From: an uncultured Myxococcales bacterium
GTDB lineage: Bacteria; Myxococcota_A; UBA9042; CAIXZC01
Length of the DNA: 64,000 nt
Assembly (NCBI GenBank): GCA_903895725.1
Contig: CAITUV010000032.1
Span: 1 to 64,000, forward strand
Direction of reading: 5' to 3'
The notes under the pieces were generated by a model that searched no databases, was not told the origin of the DNA, and saw only the letters and a program-made list of their open reading frames with translations. Positions 52,158 through 59,778 of this stretch are shown piece by piece. The position numbers and the translations under genes are program-made. Positions within the stretch are counted from its first letter, which is position 1; every line of letters starts with the position of its first letter.

Positions 52158-52368
52158 ATAGGACGAATAGGACAGATAGGACGAATAGGACAAATAGGAC
52201 CCGCCGCCGCCGCCCCCGAGAAAGAACGGCCCCTATCGCGGGATTGGCTGCCTAGCATGCACAGCCGAGTAGCCCCACCGGCCATTGGTCAAAAGCCTCC
52301 CCTCGCTCCCCCCCGTCCTATGTCTTCCATGCGTCCTATTCGTCCCATGCGTCCTATAAGTCCCATCC
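52158..52368 (-). repeat. inverted-arm repeat element, copy B
   Basis: This fills most of the 357-bp gap 52063-52419. Five 9-bp units of the type ATAGGACGA (52158-52202) form one arm and six of the reverse-complement type GTCCTATTC (52315-52368) the other. The core (52203-52314), read on the minus strand, shares the blocks TTTGAC, GGGGCTA, TCGGCTG, GCTAGGCAGCCAATC and GCGATAGGGGCCG with copy A. A hairpin GGCTG/CAGCC (52246-52250 with 52262-52266) is retained although its loop has changed. No open frame is conserved. Confidence 0.85.
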
Positions 52369-52394
52369 CCCTGGCGCGCTCGGAACGGCCCTGC

Positions 52395-52400
52395 TATACT
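52395..52400 (+). promoter_or_regulatory. TATACT -10 box before the GH92 gene
   Basis: TATACT at 52395-52400 is a near-perfect -10 box 19 bp before ATG 52420, but the -35 region (TGGCGC) is poor. An activator or the adjoining 9-bp array might compensate. Confidence 0.35.
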
Positions 52401-52419
52401 CCGCCGGCCGGAGGTGCCT

Positions 52420-54822
52420 ATGATCCGTATCGGTCTCGTCGCCCCGATCTTCCTTGTCACTGCGGCTTTCCTGTGGTCATGCGGAAGCGACGCGCAGAAC
52501 GCCGCAACCGACACATCCCCGGCCGATCAGATGACCGATGCCCTGCCCCCCGGAGTCGCCGACGTCGCACCGCCCGACCAACTCCCCGCTGACCTCCCGG
52601 CCCGGCCCGATCTTCCCCCCCCTCCCCAGCCCGAGCCGCCGTCCCCCCAGGATCTCGTTCCCTTCGTGGACCCGCGCATCGGAAGCCAGGGTTCGGGCAA
52701 CAGTATCCCTGGCCCGCAGCTTCCCCACTCCATGGTCAAGCTGTGCCCCGACACGGTCGAGGAGGTCGGCAGCATCGAGAGCTACGACTACGGCTCCACG
52801 CGCATCGAAGGCTTCTCACACACGCACCTGCAAGGCCCCGGGGGCTCCGGATACGGCTACGGAAACATCCTGCTCATGCCCATGCTCGGGGTTCCGCCGG
52901 AAGGCAATCACGACTGGTCGTCCGCGTTCGCGCACGACGGCGAGGAATTCGCCGCAGGCTACTATGCGGTAACCCTTACCGACTCCGGAATCCGGGCCGA
53001 GCTCACCTCCACCCCCCGTTGCGGCCTGCACCGCTACACGTTCCCGGCATCGGATGACAGCCGCATCGTGATCGATGCCGGCCACACCCGGGGCCTGTCC
53101 ACCGGCGGTCACGTGGAGGTCGTGTCACCCGACACGATCCGAGGGCACGGGGAGTACATGGTCTGGCCCATCGTCGAGTATGCCATCCCGGAGGATCCTG
53201 GAGTTACAGGGTCCAGAACGGTCTACTTCCACGCCGTCTTCTCCCGCCCGTTCGATTCGTCTGGCACCTTCGACCAGGAGAGCGACGTCCCGGAGCGCGG
53301 CTCTGTCGACGGTCCATTCGCCGGTGCCTGGGCCCGCTTCACCACGACACAGGACGAGCCGATCGTGGTCAAGGTGGGCATCTCGTTCATCGACGAGGAG
53401 CAGGCGGAGCTGAACCTGGCCGAGGAAGTCCCGGGGTTCGACTTCGACGAGGTCCGCAAGCTCGCTGCCGATACCTGGAACGACCGGCTCAACCGGATCG
53501 TGATCGAGGGGGGCACGCCCGAGCAGCGCACGATGTTCTACTCGGCCTTGTATCGAACCATGTTCGCTCCGGCCGACTTCACGGAGTCGGATCGCTTCTG
53601 GCTCGGCAGCGACGGCACCGGGGCCGTCTTCGATGCCGACGGACTGCGCTTCTTCTCGGACAACTGGTGCCTGTGGGACACGTTCCGCACCACCCACCCG
53701 CTCCAGAACATCACCGAGCCGGAGATCGGCCCTGAAGTCTCGGGGTCGTTCCTCCAGGAGTATCTCGCCGGCGGATGGCTCCCGAAGTGCCCATGGCAGG
53801 CGACAGGCTACTCCCGGGCGATGATTGGTATTCCCGCGGTCGCCATCCTCTCCGACTTCCAGGTCAAGGGGATCCTCGGGACCGAGACCGAGCTGGCCTA
53901 CGAAGCGATGACCCACTCGGCTCGCGAGAGCAAGCCCAACGATCTGGCCCACCTCGCCTGCGGTTACCTGGAGCTCGGAACGCCCAAGGAGTACGTCGAC
54001 AAGGGCTTCATCTCGCACGAGTGCGACGAGACGCAGTCTGTGTCCCTGACCCTCGAGATCGCTTACGAAGACTGGAGCCTGTCGCAGGTCGCGCTCGACC
54101 TGGGCAAGGAGGCCGACACCCAGGAGTTCCTCGACCGTTCCCGAAACTGGGAGAACCACTGGGACCCCTCCACAGGCTTCCTGCGCCCGCTCCACAAGAC
54201 CGGGAAGTTCGTCGAGCCGTTCGACCCCCTGAAGTACGGTTTCGATTACTGCGAGGCGACCGCCTGGCAATACCTCTGGTCCGTGCCTCACGACATCCCT
54301 CGGCTCATCGAGCTGATGGGCGGTCCGGAAGTCTTCTGCTCCCGCCTCGACGAGTTCTTCGACAAGGGCTACTTCTCACCGGACAACGAGCCCGACTTCC
54401 ACGTGCCCTGGCTGTACAACCTGGGCGGCCAGCCCTGGAAGACGCAGGAGCGGGTCCGCACGATCCTCGACACGGCCTTCTCAACCGCGGCCAACGGCCT
54501 TCCGGGAAACGATGATTCCGGTGCCACGTCGGCCTGGTACGTGTTCGCTGCGCTCGGCATATTCCCCGTGGCCCCGGCAGACGGACGGTACCTGCTCTCT
54601 ACTCCGATGTTCGAGAAGGCCTGGGTCCGGCTCAATCCCGCGGTCAACGGCGGCACGGCATTTCTCATCGAGTGCGTCAATCATTCCCCCGAGAACCTCT
54701 ACATCCAGTCCGCCAAGCTCAACGGCACACCCCTCGACCGCCCCTGGATCACCTGGGACGAGCTGACCCGGGGGGGCACTCTGAGCCTGACGCTGGGCCC
54801 GGAGCCGGGGACACCGTTCTGA
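52420..54822 (+). CDS. GH92 alpha-mannosidase lipoprotein
   Basis: The protein has 800 residues. ATG 52420 follows CGGAGG; the GTG at 52414 is less likely. The signal peptide ends in FLWSC. After a Pro/Asp spacer, the GH92 core starts with LVPFVDPRIGSQGSGNSIPGPQLPHSMVKLCPD and includes GFSHTHLQGPGGSGYG, NWCLWDTFRTTHPL, HECDETQSVSLTLE and GNDDSGATSAWYVFAALGIFPV. These are hallmarks of calcium-dependent exo-alpha-mannosidases acting on N-glycans or mannan. Length and motifs are complete, so it should be active. Lipid attachment keeps it on the cell. The alpha-amylase lipoprotein 110 bp downstream has its own promoter. Confidence 0.95.
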   Translation: MIRIGLVAPIFLVTAAFLWSCGSDAQNAATDTSPADQMTDALPPGVADVAPPDQLPADLPARPDLPPPPQPEPPSPQDLVPFVDPRIGSQGSGNSIPGPQLPHSMVKLCPDTVEEVGSIESYDYGSTRIEGFSHTHLQGPGGSGYGYGNILLMPMLGVPPEGNHDWSSAFAHDGEEFAAGYYAVTLTDSGIRAELTSTPRCGLHRYTFPASDDSRIVIDAGHTRGLSTGGHVEVVSPDTIRGHGEYMVWPIVEYAIPEDPGVTGSRTVYFHAVFSRPFDSSGTFDQESDVPERGSVDGPFAGAWARFTTTQDEPIVVKVGISFIDEEQAELNLAEEVPGFDFDEVRKLAADTWNDRLNRIVIEGGTPEQRTMFYSALYRTMFAPADFTESDRFWLGSDGTGAVFDADGLRFFSDNWCLWDTFRTTHPLQNITEPEIGPEVSGSFLQEYLAGGWLPKCPWQATGYSRAMIGIPAVAILSDFQVKGILGTETELAYEAMTHSARESKPNDLAHLACGYLELGTPKEYVDKGFISHECDETQSVSLTLEIAYEDWSLSQVALDLGKEADTQEFLDRSRNWENHWDPSTGFLRPLHKTGKFVEPFDPLKYGFDYCEATAWQYLWSVPHDIPRLIELMGGPEVFCSRLDEFFDKGYFSPDNEPDFHVPWLYNLGGQPWKTQERVRTILDTAFSTAANGLPGNDDSGATSAWYVFAALGIFPVAPADGRYLLSTPMFEKAWVRLNPAVNGGTAFLIECVNHSPENLYIQSAKLNGTPLDRPWITWDELTRGGTLSLTLGPEPGTPF

Positions 54823-54825
54823 ATC

Positions 54826-54841
54826 TGCCGGGGAATCGGCA
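54826..54841 (+). terminator. small hairpin after the GH92 gene
   Basis: TGCCG-gggaat-CGGCA forms a 5-bp stem three bases after the stop codon. No T run follows, so the terminator role is weakly supported. Confidence 0.2.
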
Positions 54842-54855
54842 CCGGCCCATGCGCT

Positions 54856-54884
54856 TTGACATCTTCCGCCCGACCCGGTATCTT
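54856..54884 (+). promoter_or_regulatory. sigma-70 promoter of the alpha-amylase gene
   Basis: TTGACA (54856-54861), a perfect -35, and TATCTT (54879-54884) are 17 bp apart. The start codon at 54933 lies about 42 bases after the expected start point. Confidence 0.75.
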
Positions 54885-54932
54885 CCCGCGGTCCTCGGAT
54901 TCCGGGATTTCGAGAGACTGAGAGAGGTGCGT

Positions 54933-57422
54933 ATGCGACAATCGACCTCGTTCCAGCCTGCATCGGCCCTTGCAGCCAGTCGGGCCACGTCGACCGCCCT
55001 GGCCCTTGCCGGCGCCCTGGCCGTTTCGGCCGTTCTTGCCTTGGCATCCTGCAGTCAGGACCCGGGCGACTACGACTATCATGGCGGCACCCAGGATCTG
55101 CCGGCGATCGACGTGTCCGGCGGCGACGGGAACATCGCTCCGTCCGACCAGGCTGCCCCGGGCGACGCCGAGGGGTCCGACACGCCTGCCCCGGGCGACG
55201 CCGAGGGGTCCGACGCGCCTGCCCCGAGCGACGTCGAGGGGTCCGACCTGCCTGCCCCGAGCGATGCCGAGGGGTCCGACACGCCTGCCCCGAGCGACGC
55301 CGAGGGGTCCGACTCGTCCGATCCCCCCCTCGAGTGTGGCGACACCCTGTTCACGTACCAGGCGGCCCCTGGCGTGTCCGAAGTCTTCGTCTCCGGCAGC
55401 TTCAACAACTGGGCCAAGGATGCCGCCAGCGCCGACGCCATGTCCGACCCGGACGGAGACAACCTGTGGAGCGTCGTGATTCATCTCTCCCCGGGCATCT
55501 ACCCGTACAAGTTCGTGGTGGACGGAGATTGGATCATGGACCCGGCCAATCCGAACCAGGCGGATGACGGCTACGGCGGGTTCAACAGCGTGATTACGGT
55601 AGAGGAATGTCCCGTTCCCGGCTCACTCGCTCTCAAGAGCCACGAGACCGACCCGGCGGGCAAATCATTCTCCGCCGTCTTCGGCTTCGAAGGCGAGGCT
55701 CCCTCCAATGTCGAGGTTTCCGTGGACTGGAAACCCGCTCCCGGCGCTGCAAAGATCTCGGGTAATGAAGTGACCGTTGAAGTCACCGGACTCTCTGCCG
55801 GCATCCACGACGTCCGCGTGACCTCGGGCGGCAAGACCCTGCTGCTCAAGGTCTACATCGGCGTGTCGACCGACTGGCGGGATGCGCTGCTCTATTTCGC
55901 CATCACCGACCGCTTCTCCAACGGAGACAAGGGCAACGATGCCCCGGTTCAGGGTTGCGAGCTCGCCAACAACTACCAGGGCGGCGATTTTGCCGGGTTG
56001 ACGCAGAAGATCAACGAGGGTTACTTCGATGCTCTGGCCGTGTCCGCGATCTGGATGAGCTGGCCCGTGGACAATCCAAGCGGCTTCGAGCAGGGCGGAC
56101 GCCCCCAACAGCACTACTGCGGCATGGACCCGAAGACCGCCCCGATGGTGACGACGACGTTCGCCGGCTACCACGGCTACTGGCCCTCCGATCTGTACAA
56201 GGTCGAAGAGCATTTCGGCACGATGAAGGCTCTGCAGGATCTCGTCGTCGCGGCGCACTCCCACGGCATCCGGGTGCTGCTCGACTTCACGGCCAATCAC
56301 GTGTACGAGACGTCACCGTTCTTCCAGGAACATGCCAACGACAACTACTTCCACTTCCCGGCCGAAATCTGCCAGGACGTGGGATGGGACAACAAGCCGA
56401 TCTCCTGCTGGTTCACAAGTCACCTGCCGGACCTCAACTACTCGAACCCCGCAGTCGTCGAGGACGTGCTCGACTATGCGATGTACTGGGCCACGCAGTC
56501 CGGCTGTGACGGGTTCCGGCTGGACGCGGTGAAGCACATCGAGTTCGAGTTCATCACTGCGCTTCGCAAGCGTGCGCACGAAGTGATGGAGCTGACCGGA
56601 ATCGACTTCTACATCGTGGGCGAGACATTCACCGGTGATGCCGGCCTGATCAAGAGCTTCGTCGGCGGCGACAAGATCCACGGGCAGTTCGACTTCCCGG
56701 CCAACATGCAGGTCCTCAAGGGCTTCGCTTCCCAGGAGATCGGCCTGGGGGACATGGACGCTGAGGTGCGAAAGGCCAAGGCCGTCTACGGTCCCGACGC
56801 GCTGATGTCGAACTTCATCGGCAATCACGACATCTCCCGTTTCCTCAGCGTGGCGTCCGGCGACATCAAGTGCGGAATCTGGGACGTGGTGAGCGACATC
56901 GCTCAAGGGTGGCTCTTCCCGCCGGGGCAGCCGGCCTCCGACGTCGGATACAAGAAGCTCCAACTCGCGTTCACCTACATCATGACCATCCCCGGAATCC
57001 CGCTCATCTACTACGGCGACGAGTTCGGCATGCCCGGTGCCGGCGACCCGGACAACCGGCGCATGATGCGCTTCGGAAACGACCTCAACGGGAACGAGAA
57101 GGGCGCACTGGCCTACCTGAAGAAGCTCGGCACGACACGGGCCGCGCACCCGGCCCTCAGCAAAGGGGAATGGACCGCACCTCTCTGGACCGAGCCTGAC
57201 TTCCTCGCGTACGGCCGCGTGTTCGGCTCCGACCGGGCCGTGATCCTGATCAACCGTTCCGACGCCCCCAAGGCCGGCGAGCTCGACGTCACCGCCACCG
57301 CCCTTCCCCCCGGTGCCGAGCTGACCGATGCCCTCTCCGGCACCACCGCCAAGATCGGCCAGGGCAACAAGCTCCCGTTCAACGTGCCCGGAAAGTCCGC
57401 CATGATCTTCGTGGGGAAGTAA
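54933..57422 (+). CDS. alpha-amylase-family (GH13) lipoprotein with N-terminal glycogen/starch-binding module
   Basis: The protein has 829 residues; ATG 54933 follows AGAGAGG. The signal peptide is Ala-rich and ends in LASC near residue 37. Residues 75-130 are five 11-residue units (APSDAEGSDTP type). A module of the AMPK/CBM48 type (VSEVFVSGSFNNWAKD, GIYPYKFVVDGDWIMDP) and an E-set domain precede the catalytic (beta/alpha)8 barrel from about 310. Catalytic residues are Asp531 (GFRLDAVKHIEF), Glu564 (IVGETF) and Asp633 (FIGNHD), with DFTANH as region I. It should hydrolyse alpha-1,4-glucans outside or at the outer membrane. The C-terminal domain is the usual small beta domain. Confidence 0.95.
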   Translation: MRQSTSFQPASALAASRATSTALALAGALAVSAVLALASCSQDPGDYDYHGGTQDLPAIDVSGGDGNIAPSDQAAPGDAEGSDTPAPGDAEGSDAPAPSDVEGSDLPAPSDAEGSDTPAPSDAEGSDSSDPPLECGDTLFTYQAAPGVSEVFVSGSFNNWAKDAASADAMSDPDGDNLWSVVIHLSPGIYPYKFVVDGDWIMDPANPNQADDGYGGFNSVITVEECPVPGSLALKSHETDPAGKSFSAVFGFEGEAPSNVEVSVDWKPAPGAAKISGNEVTVEVTGLSAGIHDVRVTSGGKTLLLKVYIGVSTDWRDALLYFAITDRFSNGDKGNDAPVQGCELANNYQGGDFAGLTQKINEGYFDALAVSAIWMSWPVDNPSGFEQGGRPQQHYCGMDPKTAPMVTTTFAGYHGYWPSDLYKVEEHFGTMKALQDLVVAAHSHGIRVLLDFTANHVYETSPFFQEHANDNYFHFPAEICQDVGWDNKPISCWFTSHLPDLNYSNPAVVEDVLDYAMYWATQSGCDGFRLDAVKHIEFEFITALRKRAHEVMELTGIDFYIVGETFTGDAGLIKSFVGGDKIHGQFDFPANMQVLKGFASQEIGLGDMDAEVRKAKAVYGPDALMSNFIGNHDISRFLSVASGDIKCGIWDVVSDIAQGWLFPPGQPASDVGYKKLQLAFTYIMTIPGIPLIYYGDEFGMPGAGDPDNRRMMRFGNDLNGNEKGALAYLKKLGTTRAAHPALSKGEWTAPLWTEPDFLAYGRVFGSDRAVILINRSDAPKAGELDVTATALPPGAELTDALSGTTAKIGQGNKLPFNVPGKSAMIFVGK
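55155..55319. repeat. 33-bp tandem repeat, 5 copies, in the amylase gene
   Basis: Five in-frame units (55155, 55188, 55221, 55254, 55287) differ at only a few positions. They encode a flexible acidic Ala/Pro linker between the lipid anchor and the carbohydrate-binding module. Confidence 0.95.
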
Positions 57423-57434
57423 GGGCGGGGTTCG

Positions 57435-57851
57435 TCACAACGTTCCCCCCAACTCCTTCAACAGCCGGGCCGTGGTGAAGCACTCCACCCCATGTCCGGC
57501 GAGGTCCTTGTCGTTCGACCAGAGGGGCAGCGACAATGCACGGGCAAGAGCGAGCGGATGGGCATCGTCCGGGTCGCGGTCGGCAAGATCCCGGGCGGCC
57601 TCGGGAAGATGCGGGGCGTAGTCGGCCTCGGGATGGAAGTGGATCGGCAGGAGCTTCCACTGGAGCAGGACCAGCTCGAGAGGCAGGCCGCACTTCGCGG
57701 CCATGTGCGGGAGGTATTCCGAGACCTCGTCGGCGTTGAAACGTGTGGCATGGACCTCGACGGGGAAGTCGGTGAACACTCGCAGTGCCGCCTTGCCGAT
57801 CACGGCGGACAGGAGGACGTTGGCATCGGCCACGACGGCGGTCACGGTCAT
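57435..57851 (-). CDS. PIN-domain toxin (VapC-like)
   Basis: The protein has 138 residues; ATG 57851 has GGGGAG upstream. The PIN fold shows the acidic metal-binding residues Asp9 (VVADANVLLSA), Glu in NADEVSEYL, the pair in DRDPDDAHPLALAR, and WSNDKDL near the end. PIN toxins are Mg-dependent ribonucleases, often cutting initiator tRNA or rRNA loops. The gene follows an antitoxin-like gene on the same strand by 81 bp, a wider gap than in most VapBC pairs, which often overlap. The stop is 12 bp from the end of the convergent amylase gene. Confidence 0.85.
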   Translation of the reverse strand: MTVTAVVADANVLLSAVIGKAALRVFTDFPVEVHATRFNADEVSEYLPHMAAKCGLPLELVLLQWKLLPIHFHPEADYAPHLPEAARDLADRDPDDAHPLALARALSLPLWSNDKDLAGHGVECFTTARLLKELGGTL

Positions 57852-57932
57852 CAGGCTCCCCTTGCGGCGACGGCGGGGGCGGTCGGCATGGTGAGTATCG
57901 GCATGCGGAATCCTCCTGGATGCACTGGGCAG

Positions 57933-58193
57933 CTACTTCCGCTTGCGGCGGCGGGACCGGAAGTCCTCCAGCACGTCCTCCTCGCTCACGCCCTGAGCCT
58001 CCAGCAGGATATGCAGATGCCTGCCCAGCACAGCGGCCAGCTCCCTGCGCAGGTCGGTCGGGATGCGGTCGGGATCGTCGAGAGGCAGAAACACGCCCGA
58101 CAGCTTGCCGTGCCGCGTGACCAGCACCGGCTCAGCCCCGTCCAGCAGCCCCGCCAGATTCCCCCTCAGCTCACGGACTCCGGCGACTCGCAT
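57933..58193 (-). CDS. Phd/YefM-like antitoxin
   Basis: The protein has 86 residues; ATG 58193 follows GGAGGTG. The N-terminus MRVAGVRELRGNLAGLLDGAEPVLVTRHGKLSGVFLPLDD is the DNA-binding and dimer domain of Phd/YefM-type antitoxins. The C-terminal half, with EEDVLEDFRSRRRKRK, would bind the toxin. It precedes the PIN toxin and carries a promoter with a perfect palindrome, fitting autorepression. The pairing with a PIN toxin is usual for Phd-like antitoxins in many genomes. Confidence 0.85.
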   Translation of the reverse strand: MRVAGVRELRGNLAGLLDGAEPVLVTRHGKLSGVFLPLDDPDRIPTDLRRELAAVLGRHLHILLEAQGVSEEDVLEDFRSRRRKRK

Positions 58194-58213
58194 GGGTCCA
58201 CCTCCACGCTTCC

Positions 58214-58257
58214 AGGGTAGCCCGCAGGCGCAATTGTGTCAATAGTTGTGTACACAA
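58214..58257 (-). promoter_or_regulatory. toxin-antitoxin promoter with palindromic operator
   Basis: On the minus strand, TTGACA (58242-58237) and TACCCT (58219-58214) are 17 bp apart. Directly upstream lies the perfect 12-bp palindrome TTGTGTACACAA (58246-58257), with another TTGTGT half at 58234-58239 overlapping the -35. Binding of the antitoxin there would repress transcription. Confidence 0.65.
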
Positions 58258-58452
58258 ATTCTAGACGTCGCCTTCACAACTGTGGATCGCGGAGAGGCTG
58301 CAGAAGCTGGCGGTCTGCCCCCGTGCCCCTCGGCCCCGCACCACCCCACTCCCCATCCCGCACTTCCCTTTGGCCCTGGAGTCCTGGTATCCTTGCCATC
58401 GGTACCGGTACAGACGTCACACTTCCCGGTTGGCACCGGGAGAGGAACGGGG

Positions 58453-59703
58453 ATGAGAGACAATCTTCTCGGAATGGGCATCGGATTGTCTCTGGCGCTG
58501 GCTGGGGCTTGCTCTTCGGGCGGGGGAAACGGGAAGGGCGGAGACGCGGCCGCGGATGGGAAGGGGGATGCGAACACCGGGGAGACGGTCGACGTCGTCG
58601 CCGACGTGGCGACGGACGCCGGACCGGACGGAACGACGGATGCGGGTGCCGAGGTCGTGCTCGACACGGTCCCGCCGGACACGATGTTGGATGCTCAGCC
58701 GGACGAAGGCGGCGAGATCGCAGGCGACGTGCCGTGCGTTCCTTCGTGCGAGGGCAAGCAGTGCGGCCCGGACGGCTGCGGCGGGGTATGCGGGGAATGC
58801 CCGTACAACTGCGAGTGCGCCTTCGCTGAATGGGAATGCGTCCCCATCGCCGGCTGCATCCCCAACTACTGGTTCGAAAACGTGCTGCGGATCGACAGCA
58901 TGGAAGTCGGGGATGCGGTGCCGGGCCACGCACTGGATGTGGACGGGAATCCGGCAACGTGCAGCCCGGAAGGTGAATGCCAGGACGGCCTCGACAACGC
59001 GTTGGGCCCCTGGCTCGCGCAGGAGGTGGAGGGAGTCACCAGCTTCAACGAGGTGCTTGCGGACTGGATCGCCAAGCGGGAGTTGCTGTTCCTGCTGGAC
59101 TTTCCCGATCAGCCGGTCAAGGAGGGGAAGGAATTTGACTTGTCTCTGCTGCATGGGGAGCCCGTCGAGCCTCAGGAGGTCTGCGACTGGGACATGGAGG
59201 ACTGCGACTACTACGTGTCGCCGCTGGCCATTGACCTGAACACGTGCCAACCCCATGTGTGGTTCGACAACGCCGCTGTTCTGCAGGGGCATCTGTCCGC
59301 GGGGGGCACCGACGCCATCGTCTCCTTCCCGATCCTGTTCCAGGACGGATTCGTGGTCTACGCCGTCATCAACATGTTCCAACTCCAGGCCGAGGTGGTA
59401 CTGGAGCAGGGGACGGTGAGCCAGGTGACGGGCGGCGTGCTGGCCGGTACGCTGCGACGAGAAAAGATCATCGAGGTCATCGAGGCGTGGAGGGACCACG
59501 GCGAGCCCGACGAGAAACTCATCCCGGAGAAATGGCTCGTACCCGGCCCGGAGGACATGCTGGACATGTTGCTTCCCCCCTCGGACATGGACACGGATGA
59601 TGACGGGGAGCCCGATGCCCTCAGCGTCGGCCTCCGCTTCAGCGCGGTGCCGGCCAACGTCGTGGGGCTTGCGCCGTACGAGGCGGAGTGCCAGGGACCG
59701 TAG
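58453..59703 (+). CDS. lipoprotein with one Cys-rich module and a beta-rich domain
   Basis: The protein has 416 residues; ATG 58453 is preceded by GAGAGGAACGGGG. The signal peptide ends in LAGAC. A Gly/Asp/Thr spacer leads to one ECGxDGCGG-like module (VPCVPSCEGKQCGPDGCGG, from about residue 94), the same type found eleven times in the 49978 gene. The remaining 270 residues are beta-rich with an acidic, possibly calcium-binding motif DMDTDDDGEPD near the C-terminus. No family recognised. It is convergent with the large MopE-like gene, and a hexamer run with a C-rich tract separates them. Confidence 0.8.
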   Translation: MRDNLLGMGIGLSLALAGACSSGGGNGKGGDAAADGKGDANTGETVDVVADVATDAGPDGTTDAGAEVVLDTVPPDTMLDAQPDEGGEIAGDVPCVPSCEGKQCGPDGCGGVCGECPYNCECAFAEWECVPIAGCIPNYWFENVLRIDSMEVGDAVPGHALDVDGNPATCSPEGECQDGLDNALGPWLAQEVEGVTSFNEVLADWIAKRELLFLLDFPDQPVKEGKEFDLSLLHGEPVEPQEVCDWDMEDCDYYVSPLAIDLNTCQPHVWFDNAAVLQGHLSAGGTDAIVSFPILFQDGFVVYAVINMFQLQAEVVLEQGTVSQVTGGVLAGTLRREKIIEVIEAWRDHGEPDEKLIPEKWLVPGPEDMLDMLLPPSDMDTDDDGEPDALSVGLRFSAVPANVVGLAPYEAECQGP

Positions 59704-59752
59704 TCGACTTCGATTACGATTACGATGCCGAGGCCGATGCCGAAGGAGGCTT
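59704..59752. repeat. CGATNN hexamer run between convergent genes
   Basis: About eight 6-bp units (CGACTT, CGATTA, CGATTA, CGATGC, CGAGGC and so on) directly follow the stop of the lipoprotein gene. The same order of hexamers then C-rich tract then minus-strand stop is found at 32281-32376. Confidence 0.75.
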
Positions 59753-59753
59753 T

Positions 59754-59777
59754 CCCGGGCCCCGAACCCCGAGCCCC
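59754..59777 (-). terminator. G-quadruplex-capable tract after the MopE-like gene
   Basis: The transcript reads GGGG-CTC-GGGG-TTC-GGGG-CCC-GGG starting one base past the stop codon (TAG 59781-59779). All loops are three bases, which is ideal for a parallel G-quadruplex. Confidence 0.45.
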
Positions 59778-59778
59778 G

